Assembly: GCA_050015495.1 (NCBI GenBank)
Contig: JBEKBH010000019.1
Coordinates: 1 to 64,000 of the forward strand
Direction: 5' to 3'
Length of the DNA: 64,000 bases
DNA from: Palsa-1439 sp050015495
GTDB lineage: Bacteria > Verrucomicrobiota > Verrucomicrobiia > Palsa-1439
Positions within the stretch are counted from its first letter, which is position 1, and every line of letters begins with the position of its first letter. A program made the position numbers and the translations under genes. Shown one piece after another: positions 8,918-18,134 of this stretch. A model generated the notes under the pieces. That model was not told where the DNA came from. It made no database searches and saw nothing but the letters and a program-made list of their open reading frames with translations.

Positions 8918-11900
8918 ATCCCTGTATCAATTTCTTGAAGGCCTGCAGCGGTAGCCCGCGATCAATGATTGGGATCGCCACGTTTCGATGTTTGCGGCGG
9001 TCGTTGTTGCGCCCCCTTGTTCACGGGGTCAGATGCGAACTATCATTGTTGTCGTTCCCACGCTCGGCGTTTTGTCGCCTCATTTGTTGGGTAGTGGTGC
9101 TCGCCTTGAGTTGCCAAAGCGTCTCCTTCGCTTGGGGCGGCGGAGGCGGTGGAGGCGGTGGAGGCGGTGGGATAATCGTCCCTCCTCCCCCTCCCCCCAA
9201 TCCGGAGCCCGTGTTTCCCCCGCCGGACGATGATAACAATAACAATGATCCGTATGACCCAATCGACATGGCTAACGGACGGTTGTACATCAGTGATGCA
9301 GATATCGGGGCCTTGGCAGGTCCTGGCGGTCAACAAAACGCAACCCTGGCCTTTAACCGCTTCTATAGTTCCAGCGACAGCACTAATGGCCCTCTTGGAA
9401 TTGGTTGGACTCATAACTACAACGTCTCGCTAAATGGTGGATATGCGGGCGCGACTGTTCGCACGTGGGATGGTGAACAAATCACCTACACCCTCACAAT
9501 GGATGGTTATTTCCCCGACGCCAAAGTAGACTCAACCCTGACGAATATTGGCGGCAACCTCGTCTGGATACTAAAGCACGACACAGCATACACGTTCGAT
9601 CACTCCAATAATAATCGTCTGATCAACATTTCGGAACGCAAAGGTAACTCAATCACGCTCGCATACAACGACCAAGGGTGGCTTAGTACAGTGACGGATG
9701 GTCCCGGCCGCCAACTCGTGTTCGTCTACAACGCCGACGGCACAATCCACTATGTCATTGATCCGAGTGGGAATACGAACACCTACACCTATAGTAGCTT
9801 TCACCTGATTTCCGCCAGTGATTCCAAAGGGACAAAGGCCATTTATCTTTACCTGGATCCGGATCATCCAAATGGGATCACGGAAGTCGAAGATGGTAAT
9901 GGAAATCCACGATATTACACGTACGACGCGGCTGGCGATGTGCAGACTGCGACCAAGGCCTCGGGATTAGTACAGACCTACACCTACGATGTAATCAGCA
10001 ACGTGACGACGGTGACTGTCAATGGGCAGACCAATCAAACTGTCAAGCTGGACAGTAACGCGCAAATAGTGGAGGTTGTGGATCCTGCGGGTACGAACAC
10101 TTACCTTCGTGACATGACAACGACTGTGGTAACCAACACGACCGACCATATGGGTAACAAGACGACGATCGGATATGACACCAACAAGAACCCAGTCGTA
10201 ACAGTCACGGCGTTACTTAAAACCAACGCAGTCAATATCGGGGCCCACAACTTAACAATAGCCCTGACAAACGCCGTGGGAGCTGTTGCCGCTTGGCAAC
10301 GTGATAGCAAGGGCAATGTGACGAATGCGACGGATGCTTGCGGCAATACGAGCACCTTCACATATGACGCCAGTGGTAACCTGCTCTCAATTACTGACCC
10401 TAATAATAACACAGTTCAAAAAGCGTATGATCAATTCGGGAATTGTACCAATGTCACTGATGCCTTGAGCCACAGCACCTCGCTCGGGTATGATATAAGA
10501 GGACGTCTGATCAATCGCACGGATCCCTTGGGTCGCACCGACTCGCTTGTTTGGGATGTTCGCAACTGCCTGAGTCGATGGATTGATGCTGCGGGTGAAA
10601 CCAACCTGTGGACCACTGACGGCAACGATAACGTGCTCAGCTGGCGGGATGGACTGGGTCATACTATGTCGTTTGGTTACAATTGGTTTCACCAGTTAAC
10701 TAGTATCACTCTGCCTGGTAGTCCGAATGCCTTTGTGACGTTTGGCTTCGACCAGTGGTATAATCGTACCAACATTACTGATGCAATGGGTAATGGGACC
10801 ACCTTCGGCTATAACTGGCTGAGGCAAGTTACGAGTGTGACGGACGCCTTAAGTAATGAATGGATAATCAGCCGAAATCCTAATGGATGCATTACGGTCG
10901 TGATCGATCCAAACAACCATACAAACGAGTTTGCCTATGATTCGATGAACCGGAGAACGGCTTGGACAAATGCTTTAGGACAGGTCGCCACGTATGTGTA
11001 TGATGGCTTGGGCAACTTGAGCACCGTGACCGACGCACGAACTAACTCGGTGTTGTTCGAATTTGCCTCCTGTACCAACCGACTGCGAAGGATCACGTAT
11101 CCTGACACAACGATTCAACGGTTGGAGTATGACGGCGTTGGCAACATGACCAATTACATCAATCGAGCCGGCGAAATGGTGGCGCTGACCTACGACGCTG
11201 CGAATCGCCTGAGTCAAAAGGCATACGCTGGGACAACTGGAGTAATCGGTTTCGGTTACGACGCGGCGAATCAATTGACCGGCATGGTCTGGACGGCGGG
11301 AACACAAACAAACTCAGTCGTCGCGTATGGTTACGACTCAACTGGGCGGTTAACGAACGAGGTGCAAGTAGTGGGGCAAACCACCCCTCTCAGTGTCGGC
11401 TACCAATATTATGCGGATGGAAGGCGCAAGCAGTTGACGTATCCCGATGGCACGTTCATCACATACCAGTACAATGCTAATGGATGGTTGACCGCAATCC
11501 TGGACAGTGGTACCAGTACAGTCGTTGGTTATGGCTATGACGCAGCGGGACGACGAACGAACCGTACGGTATCAGCAAATCTGAATCGCTCCCTTGTCAC
11601 GGTTTACAATTACGATAATGTCAACCATTTGACGAACGTTTGCAACCAGCAAGTCTTCGGGACTACGATCGTTACGAATTCGCAGTATGGATATGGGTAC
11701 GACGCTGTGGGAAACCGGACATGGGTCAAACGCGCCCAGCAGTCGAACTTGGGCGACGTATACGCCTATGATGCCGCCAACCAGTTGACGAACGTTGAAT
11801 ACAATGCCACCCATCCGGATACGGTCACTCCAAGTGCCTGGAACAATCAGACCTGCTATGCCTTCGACGCAGCGGGCAATCGCACCAATGTCGCCCAAAT

Positions 11901-13014
11901 CACCGGTCTTCCCGCTTCGCCCGTCACCAACTTGACCGCGTACGCGGCCAACAATCTCAACGAGTTCACCAATGTCGGTGGGACAAACCTGATCTACGAC
12001 GCTAAAGGCGACCTGACTAGTGACGGAGTATGGACGTACACGTATGATTATGAAAACCGGTTGAGCAGCGCCAGCAACGCGACGATGGTGATTGTCTACA
12101 CGCACGACGCCGCCGGGCGGTTGGTCCGGCGGCAGACCTCGGGCGCCAGCGCGTCCACGAACGTGTTCTGCTACGCGGGCTGGCAGTTGATTGCCGAGTA
12201 CGACGGCGTCGGCAACTTGCAGGCCAAATACGTTTACGGCATCGACATCGACGAGCCGGTGCGAATGCAACGGGGTTCGACTAAGTTTTTCTTCGACTCG
12301 GATGGTTTGGGTAGCGTGACGGAACTGGCCAATTCGCTGGGCAGTGTGGTTGAACGGTACAGTTACGACGTGTACGGCACGCCGACGATCTATAATGCCG
12401 GTGGGACGATCGTCACGGCGTCAGCCTATAACAACCGCCTGATGTTCACCGGTCGCGATCGCGACCCCGATACCGGGTTGTATAACTATCGGCTCCGGTA
12501 TTACTCGCCGGGTTTGGGGAGGTTTATGCAGCCGGACCCCGCCGGCTTGTCTGGTGGGGATTTGAACTGGTACAGGTATTGCCAGAACAATCCGATGAAA
12601 TGGTTGGACGCTTTCGGCTTGCGTAGCGGATGGACAAGGTGGAAGGAAGGTTTGATTGGAGGCGCCAAACTGCTTACTGGGATAGGGCTGGCTTTTGGCG
12701 ACGCCCCAGCGCCTTGGCTGATTCCATTGACCGCCGCAACATCGATCGGTCTTATAATAAAAGGCGGCATGGATATTTTGGATGCGGTCAACGACGGTAG
12801 CGACACCTTGGCAACGAATATCGATAACATGCCGACAACACCCATGGAAGACCTATCCTATGCCGCTTGGGGGGATATAGGACCGGGTGACCTCGCCGAG
12901 GATTTTCTATTCTTGGGAGCCGACTGTTATTACGACGCCAGTGCGTATGATAAGGCCTTGGACTTGACTTGGCTTGATTACGACATGGAGGACGTGGATG
13001 ACCCTTGTCCCTGA
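8914..13014 (+). CDS. RHS/YD-repeat protein with polymorphic C-terminal tip
   Basis: A 1366-aa protein. It has a long basic N-terminus with hydrophobic stretch, a Gly-rich then Pro-rich linker (about residues 75-110), the DUF6531-like DPYDPIDMANGRLYISDADIG start, then dozens of YD repeats (YDAAGRLT-type) forming the expected beta-shell. The conserved RHS core is FTGRDRDPDTGLYNYRLRYY through the self-cleavage-like NPMKWLDAFGL (about residue 1235). Beyond it is a unique ~130-aa tip with two hydrophobic helices and an acidic, Cys-containing end. RHS proteins encapsulate and deliver toxic tips or mediate contact. The tip matches no toxin I know. Two small membrane-protein genes downstream could be its immunity genes. 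Confidence 0.93.
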   Translation: MNPCINFLKACSGSPRSMIGIATFRCLRRSLLRPLVHGVRCELSLLSFPRSAFCRLICWVVVLALSCQSVSFAWGGGGGGGGGGGGIIVPPPPPPNPEPVFPPPDDDNNNNDPYDPIDMANGRLYISDADIGALAGPGGQQNATLAFNRFYSSSDSTNGPLGIGWTHNYNVSLNGGYAGATVRTWDGEQITYTLTMDGYFPDAKVDSTLTNIGGNLVWILKHDTAYTFDHSNNNRLINISERKGNSITLAYNDQGWLSTVTDGPGRQLVFVYNADGTIHYVIDPSGNTNTYTYSSFHLISASDSKGTKAIYLYLDPDHPNGITEVEDGNGNPRYYTYDAAGDVQTATKASGLVQTYTYDVISNVTTVTVNGQTNQTVKLDSNAQIVEVVDPAGTNTYLRDMTTTVVTNTTDHMGNKTTIGYDTNKNPVVTVTALLKTNAVNIGAHNLTIALTNAVGAVAAWQRDSKGNVTNATDACGNTSTFTYDASGNLLSITDPNNNTVQKAYDQFGNCTNVTDALSHSTSLGYDIRGRLINRTDPLGRTDSLVWDVRNCLSRWIDAAGETNLWTTDGNDNVLSWRDGLGHTMSFGYNWFHQLTSITLPGSPNAFVTFGFDQWYNRTNITDAMGNGTTFGYNWLRQVTSVTDALSNEWIISRNPNGCITVVIDPNNHTNEFAYDSMNRRTAWTNALGQVATYVYDGLGNLSTVTDARTNSVLFEFASCTNRLRRITYPDTTIQRLEYDGVGNMTNYINRAGEMVALTYDAANRLSQKAYAGTTGVIGFGYDAANQLTGMVWTAGTQTNSVVAYGYDSTGRLTNEVQVVGQTTPLSVGYQYYADGRRKQLTYPDGTFITYQYNANGWLTAILDSGTSTVVGYGYDAAGRRTNRTVSANLNRSLVTVYNYDNVNHLTNVCNQQVFGTTIVTNSQYGYGYDAVGNRTWVKRAQQSNLGDVYAYDAANQLTNVEYNATHPDTVTPSAWNNQTCYAFDAAGNRTNVAQITGLPASPVTNLTAYAANNLNEFTNVGGTNLIYDAKGDLTSDGVWTYTYDYENRLSSASNATMVIVYTHDAAGRLVRRQTSGASASTNVFCYAGWQLIAEYDGVGNLQAKYVYGIDIDEPVRMQRGSTKFFFDSDGLGSVTELANSLGSVVERYSYDVYGTPTIYNAGGTIVTASAYNNRLMFTGRDRDPDTGLYNYRLRYYSPGLGRFMQPDPAGLSGGDLNWYRYCQNNPMKWLDAFGLRSGWTRWKEGLIGGAKLLTGIGLAFGDAPAPWLIPLTAATSIGLIIKGGMDILDAVNDGSDTLATNIDNMPTTPMEDLSYAAWGDIGPGDLAEDFLFLGADCYYDASAYDKALDLTWLDYDMEDVDDPCP
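9137..9215 (+). repeat. Low-complexity GGAGGC run and CCTCCC run inside RHS gene
   Basis: A (GGCGGTGGA)n-like tract encodes about 12 consecutive glycines after WG, followed at once by a C-rich tract encoding a proline run. It forms a flexible linker between the N-terminal hydrophobic region and the RHS shell and is a likely site of length variation. Confidence 0.7.
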
Positions 13015-13044
13015 AATTGTGAGTGCGGTAAAAGGACGTGGACT

Positions 13045-13224
13045 ATGCATGACTGGATAGATTGGGTTTTGTCAGCGGCTTTAATCGTATGGGGAACTTG
13101 TGGGTATTATGCGACCTACAAGAAGCCCGAGCGCAAAAGAGCCAAGCGAATGGCCATTGCCGCGATGGTCGTTGGGTGGTGTTTGGTGTGGTACGGTTTG
13201 ATAATCCAACCTCGCCTGCACTAG
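13045..13224 (+). CDS. 59-aa two-helix membrane protein, candidate RHS immunity protein
   Basis: A short open frame starts at ATG 13045 with AAAGGACG a few bases upstream and ends at TAG 13224. The protein begins MHDWIDWVLSAALIVWGTCG, has a basic middle (KKPERKRAKR) and a second hydrophobic helix (MAIAAMVVGWCLVWYGLII). Two helices with a positively charged loop give a hairpin with both ends outside the cytoplasm. It begins 30 bp after the RHS stop on the same strand. In RHS systems the gene right after the toxic tip normally encodes immunity, and a membrane hairpin would suit a tip with hydrophobic helices. Function is inference; the reading frame itself is convincing. Confidence 0.65.
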   Translation: MHDWIDWVLSAALIVWGTCGYYATYKKPERKRAKRMAIAAMVVGWCLVWYGLIIQPRLH

Positions 13225-13357
13225 TGGGGATCAGGTACTGGCTGAACTCGTGACGAGAAGCAGGCGCGCCATGCAGGGAGAGCAAACTCATCGGATTACT
13301 CGAATCGCCCTGCAATTTCATGTGGTCGTGTTCCGGTTATGAATTGAGGTTCGCTCT

Positions 13358-13879
13358 ATGGGATTCCTTTCTGGCACAGTGTTCTCAGAGAGTCTCATGG
13401 AATGGAGAGAACCGGCGGAATACCAGCGGAAGAGGGGGCTGGGAAGCTATTTGGGCGGACCATTGATTATATGCCTCCTTCTTTTAAGTCATTTTGAGTT
13501 TCATCACAAGCAGTCGATTTCACAGGCCCGCAAGGACGCCATTACAATAATCGGTGCGGTAATTCTATGTGTGATCCCATTCCTTCCGTCTCCCCGTCAT
13601 CAAGTGCGCTTGATGACAGATGGCATTAAGAGACAGGGAGGAATGAGGGGAGGCTTCTTTTGGTCATACTACGACGACATCGAATCGGGCAAGCTTTCGC
13701 ACGAAAGCCGCCGAGGCTCTGAGTTTGACGTTGTGAGTCTAAAAATGAAGAAAAAGGGCCGGTTGACCATCCTGAGCCCTGTCCAAGACTTAGCTATCCC
13801 GGAGGATGTCGATGCAAATGCAGTGTTACACATCCTACAAAGTCGCGGAGTGCGCATCTTAACTGAGGAGAGAACGTAA
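13358..13879 (+). CDS. Membrane protein downstream of RHS
   Basis: A 173-aa protein with two hydrophobic helices (about residues 31-47, GGPLIICLLLLSHFEF, and 58-77, DAITIIGAVILCVIPFLP) and a soluble C-terminal domain (~95 residues) containing GGFFWSYYDDIESGKLSHES and a late VQDLAIPEDVDANAVLHILQSRGVRIL. Composition suggests a PH-like or YcxB-like domain after a membrane anchor, a common arrangement in immunity or accessory genes, but I cannot assign a family. It is the second gene after the RHS protein, 133 bp after the 59-aa gene. Confidence 0.65.
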   Translation: MGFLSGTVFSESLMEWREPAEYQRKRGLGSYLGGPLIICLLLLSHFEFHHKQSISQARKDAITIIGAVILCVIPFLPSPRHQVRLMTDGIKRQGGMRGGFFWSYYDDIESGKLSHESRRGSEFDVVSLKMKKKGRLTILSPVQDLAIPEDVDANAVLHILQSRGVRILTEERT

Positions 13880-13908
13880 TCCTTGTGATATTGCGGGCGC
13901 ACTGTAAG

Positions 13909-13971
13909 CCAAATATCTTTATAGCACCGGTATCGACGAGCCCGTCCGTGTGCAACACGGCTCGGCATCCT
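13909..13971 (+). pseudogene. RHS core remnant
   Basis: In one frame this short stretch reads KYLYSTGIDEPVRVQHGSAS, which matches the full-length RHS segment KYVYGIDIDEPVRMQRGST. No start codon or open frame surrounds it. It is a leftover of an RHS gene copy directly before the prepilin fragment. Confidence 0.7.
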
Positions 13972-13986
13972 GCGAGGAGACCATAA

Positions 13987-14356
13987 ATGAACCAAGGACA
14001 AATCGACTCTGGTATGGTTAACGATGAGGGTCTGTGCGGAAAACCGTCATACACCATAGCCAATGGAGCCGGCTGCAACCTTATTGAAGTGGTGGTCTTG
14101 GCACTTATCATCTGGATTCTGGCCACACTGTTATCGCCGGTGCTGGCAAAAGTTCGGGCGAAAGCCCAGGCCGCCAGTTGTGCCAACCGAGTAATGCAGT
14201 GGGGACTTGCCTTCCAGCTCTTACGCTCAAGATTACCATGGTTGGCTCTTTACCACGAAGCACTGGGCGTCCACCGATTGTGATTACAACGGCACCACAG
14301 TGCGTAATCCTTATGCTCGCTATTTCGGCGGTGTCACAAGCGACCAGATCATTTAA
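13987..14356 (+). pseudogene. Broken prepilin-type gene (paralogue of 4315-5058)
   Basis: The first frame gives CNLIEVVVLALIIWILATLL, then AASCANRVMQWGLAFQ. At about 14217-14221 a one-base insertion shifts the frame; the next frame continues the homology as YAQDYHGWLFTTKHWAST and VRNPYARYFGGVTSDQII before a TAA at 14354. The intact paralogue continues for another ~130 residues that are missing here. The FNLIE motif has become CNLIE. The gene is dead and on the opposite strand to its intact relative. Confidence 0.85.
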
Positions 14357-14529
14357 TTATTAGCCCGTGCGTAATTGTCTAGGTATCAGAAAGCAGCGTA
14401 TGCCGTCGTCGGGGTCTGAAAGAAGGAGCGCACCAGGCTTGGGCAACGCTGCAAGAACCGCAGGTGCGACATCACCGCGTAGCGCAAGTGCGCGGCGCCT
14501 TCGATCACCATGCGGCCCACTCCTCGCTT

Positions 14530-15396
14530 TTCAGGTCGTTCCAGACCAAGTACGTGTCCGACCCCGACATCGATCAACCGCTGCGGATGCAGCGAGGGGC
14601 GGTCAGATATTATTTTGAGGGTGATGGAGTGGGCAATGTAACGGAACTGGTGGGTGTCCTTGGCAACGTCCTTGAGCGTTACGGCTACGACGCGTACGGT
14701 ACTCCCACGATCACCGATGCCAGTTGAACCTACGCAACGGTTCCGCCTGCGGAAATCACCTGATGTTCACCGGGCGTGACCGCGACCCGGATACCGGACT
14801 TTACAATTTACGCCACCGCAATTATTCGCCCGGTTTAGGAAGATTTGTTCAGCCAGATCCGATTGGAGTGAGAGGGCGGGATGTGAATCTATATCGGCAC
14901 ACTAAGAACAATCCGATCAACCTGTGTGATCCCTTCGGGTTGTCTTGGGGATCTATAGTCGGACATTTCGTCATCGGCGCGGCGGTCGGGGCAATTGTAG
15001 CAGGTGTGGTCGCTGTTGCTGCACCAGTTGTTGCGGGAGCACTTGTTTCGTGGGGGGGGTTCTGCAGCACTGGTAACAGGAGGAGCGTATTTGCTTGGAG
15101 CAGCGGGAGGGATTTATGGTATATATAGTGTTGGTAGGGATATTTCGAATGGTAACTGGGATGAAACCGCCTATGACGTCGGATGTCTCACGGGAGCGGG
15201 ACTCGTTACCGGTATAGGTGCGCTTGCAGATGGATGGGCCTGGGACCAGGATATGGCGGACAAGCTCAATTTCGATTTGGGAAGTCTTTGGGATTGGCTC
15301 GGCACTCTGCCGACAGACTCTGGGTGGGACATGGTAGGAGGGGGTATCGGGGCAGGATTCGGAGAGCTGCTGTTCGAGCCTGATTGTCCATATTAG
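14530..15396 (+). pseudogene. Orphan RHS C-terminus and tip, frameshifted
   Basis: Three frames join to one RHS end. About 14546-14727 reads TKYVSDPDIDQPLRMQRG through YGYDAYGTPTITDAS and then a stop. A shifted frame continues with HLMFTGRDRDPDTGLYNLRH and the core end NNPINLCDPFGL, then a Gly/Ala/Val-rich hydrophobic tip. A G-run at about 15051-15059 shifts the frame again, and the tip continues as SAALVTGGAYLLGAAGGIYGIYSVGRDI to a TAG at 15394-15396. The core matches the intact RHS gene and the tip differs from it, as for displaced orphan tips that can recombine into the main gene. The immunity-like gene after it is intact. Confidence 0.8.
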
Positions 15397-15409
15397 GAGA
15401 CTGCAACTC

Positions 15410-15760
15410 ATGCTGTTTACGTTCTTATGGTTGGCGAGTTGTGTGGTTCCAGTACTCGGCGCGGTCCATACCGGAAGCACCACGGGGGGGGTGCCGGGTG
15501 CTCTGATAGGCTTGGGCGTGGGTGCTGCGATGGGCTTCGGGAATTTCTTCGCAGCTGGGAGGCTGGGCAAGGCTTTGAAACACTGGCGTGCGCGCGCCAA
15601 AGAACAACGGCGCTCATCTGCATCGGTCGAATGTTTTTTGGGACTGGCGTATTTCGGGTTGTTGTTCTGGATCATTGCCTCCGAACTCTTGGGAATGTAT
15701 ATCACAAGATTTATCGCGGGTGTGCATTTCCAGAATGTAAAGTTACCCTTGCCCAATTGA
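15410..15760 (+). CDS. Membrane protein, candidate immunity for orphan RHS tip
   Basis: A 116-aa protein that begins 13 bp after the orphan RHS tip, with AGGAGA before its ATG. It has an N-terminal hydrophobic helix (MLFTFLWLASCVVPVLGAV), a Gly-rich second helix (about residues 28-48), a basic loop (LGKALKHWRARAKEQRR) and a third helix (about 75-97, LAYFGLLFWIIASELLGMYI). Its place and its membrane nature parallel the small genes after the intact RHS gene. No family recognised. Confidence 0.6.
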   Translation: MLFTFLWLASCVVPVLGAVHTGSTTGGVPGALIGLGVGAAMGFGNFFAAGRLGKALKHWRARAKEQRRSSASVECFLGLAYFGLLFWIIASELLGMYITRFIAGVHFQNVKLPLPN

Positions 15761-16992
15761 TGAACACACCTGATAGCGTATAAGCGTTACCGGTCCCCAG
15801 CGCTAATGAATTAGGACAAAAGATACTCGTACGCACGTGCTGCTCTCAATCGGCTTTTCGGTCGGACATGAGTTGCATATCATATCGCGCTCGCGGCAAG
15901 CGAGATTGTCCGTGACCAGCAGTGAGTACGTGTGATTAGGCGTGATTTTCGGTAGCGTCCGGCATCGCGTCCAACGTGTGACGGTGAAGCCCGCTTCAAC
16001 GCGTTCAACGGCGATTTAGAGAGTCGCTTTCGCACCCTGTCACGTTCGCTGTCGCAGGCTCAGGCCGAATGAGGCCAAAGAGAGCCGGAATACGACGAAC
16101 ACGCAGGGACTACACGCGGCCATCCCGGCGCCGTCACCGAACAAGCAGCCCATTGTAGCCGTCAGACCACGATCGGTTGTCAGGGCCCACCCTACGACGA
16201 ACCCTTGCTGAACGGGGTGACGATGATGGAAGCGACGAAGGGTCTGCTGTGGTCGAGATCGGCATAGCGTGGACAGGACGTGGACCGTGGCAAGGGTGTT
16301 TTCACGGAGCAAATCGGCCAGCCGACCGAGACGCCAGCCCAAGATCACCACGTCGGCGGTGGAGAAGGCGAGCGCCAGTCTCTGCGGCGGCGCGTCCTTA
16401 TTTTCGCCCGCGTCGGGGTTGGGTTCCAAGGTGTTACCAGCTAAATTGCCATCGTCGTTTTGGCTGAACTGGTGTCGTAGCGCTCTTGCCGAAACACTGC
16501 ATTGCCGCGCTTGGGTGGTAATCATACGACGGGCCTAGCGGAGCCGAATGATTGATGACGCTAGAAGTGTGCGATGAAAGCTTAGGGGCGAATTCGTTCG
16601 GCGGCGGCGGCACGGGCGTCAAGGAGGATCGGAAGCTACGACCCGAAGTATCCTTGATGCCAAAGCCGCCGCCATATAATCGCCCGCGTTTTCATCGCTT
16701 CGTCAGGGCGCGAATAAGCCGCAAAATCGCCGGCCACGGTACGGCCTGTGCGTGGCCTGGTCGTGGAATTGCCGTTCCGATTGGCGCGGACCGGATGAGA
16801 TCACAGGCTGGTTGGGGATATGGACGCTGTGAGGGCATGCACGGGACTCGGCGGTGGACTATCGAGGACAATCAGCAGTCACGGGTTGAACACGACCAGG
16901 GACTGTTTGTGGAAAGTTCGTGGTAATTGGTTGGCACGTCTGTGGAACACTTAAGGTTGTGACATGGTCGCAGTGTGGCCCCTCCGCGTTCA
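15761..16992. other. Gene-poor region, possible decayed sequence
   Basis: No convincing gene. The longest open frame (minus, 16040-16525) has no good ribosome site and an odd composition (many Arg, His, Cys), although the patch around STADVVILGWRLGRLADLLREN looks protein-like and could be a relic. The region lies between the RHS cargo and the conserved block before mobF, so it may be a worn cargo/backbone junction. Confidence 0.35.
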
Positions 16993-18134
16993 CGACATGT
17001 TCACGGCAAGGTAATCAGCGAGGACATCCGCCAAATCTTCCTCGGAAATTCCGCGTACACAGCGCGGATGCTGTGTGCAAAAGATGGCCTTGTGGACACA
17101 AGGGGTACAGCGTCCAGTCTCTAACCCAACCGCATAAGTTGGGCATCCCGGTGCGCTTCCCATGCACACTGAATCAAGCAGCAAGTGCGGGGAATGGCAG
17201 AATCCAGTGGGTTGCTTGTTCAGTAGACAGCGTGTAGCCCATGCTGGTTGTCTCCGTGGCTTGTGCGTGGAGTGTGCACAGCGATTACGTAACGCATGGT
17301 GCCGCCATGATGACAAAAGCGTTGGCAGCAGTCATGGTCGGAGAGCACACTGAGCGGCCGACCCGAATCGGAAAGCGGAACGGAGTTGTACCGCGTTGTC
17401 GTGTACGCGGGGAGACGGAAGAGAAGCGACGATGAGGGGCGGGTGTTGAGTGTGCCAATTGACCGAGACCGTCGCTTGGGCTCGCCTGCATTCGGGTCTG
17501 CTCCGCGTTTGGCAGACTCGAAGAAAGCAGGCAAGTTCAAGCGCGGGCCTGGCACTGTTGTCCCGTCCTGCGGTATCCAGGGTCAATTATTGGCCTTCGT
17601 CAGCCGTGAATTCTCCGCGGCAATGCCATGCTTGGCCAGTCTACTTTGTTCGCCACTGCGAACACTTTGAGCGGTGCTTCGGCCTATGCTCTCGAAAATG
17701 AGACCCGTTGACGTAGTTGGAGTAATAAGCCGGTCACCGTCGTTAGCTTGTGTAGCTGCTACACGTGTGAGCCGTTCCTTTCAGGCACAATGCCCCTATG
17801 AATATCGGCCCCCAGCGAGAAAGGTCAGCGCAGGTTCGTGTGGTTCCCGCCGCTGCAATCATGAGTGGGCATTATCCGAAACGAAGTCCCCGGAGCGTCT
17901 CAAAAACCTGTCCAGCATAAAATGAAGAATTTTCTGCAAACAAAGCTAACGGTGGAAAACCGGAGAGACTTCCTGCAAAACCAGACCTTGGCGCAGTGCC
18001 AGATCTCGATTTCACCCGTGCTACTGTCGCGCACGCGATTCAGAAAGAGTAATGGCCTGTGAAGACATTGAACAGTGAACAAACCAAGTGTGGCCGATTG
18101 AACGCCAGTCGAGTTCCATTCCTAGTGTAGGTGG
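16993..18134 (+). repeat. Conserved noncoding block upstream of mobF, copy 1 (candidate oriT region)
   Basis: This ~1.1-kb noncoding stretch is related along most of its length to 61315-62454; each copy ends at a mobF start. Shared patches include CATCCGCC followed by AATCTTCCTCGGAA, GACCCGAATCGGAAAGCGGA, CGCGGGGAGACGG, GTGTTGAGTGTGCCAATT, TTTCAGGCACA and CAAAACCTGTCCAGCA. No frame is conserved between the copies. The origin of transfer of MobF systems usually lies next to the relaxase gene, so an oriT here is plausible; I could not place the nick site. A promoter for mobF must also be here. Confidence 0.65.

Noticed and set aside
9080..9262. Minus-strand proline/histidine/arginine-rich frames at 9021-9414
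   Set aside because: They are the antisense of the Gly/Pro-rich linker of the RHS gene.
16040..16525. 161-codon minus-strand frame
   Set aside because: Only one protein-like patch, biased composition and no start signal; reported as a possible relic inside a gene-poor region.
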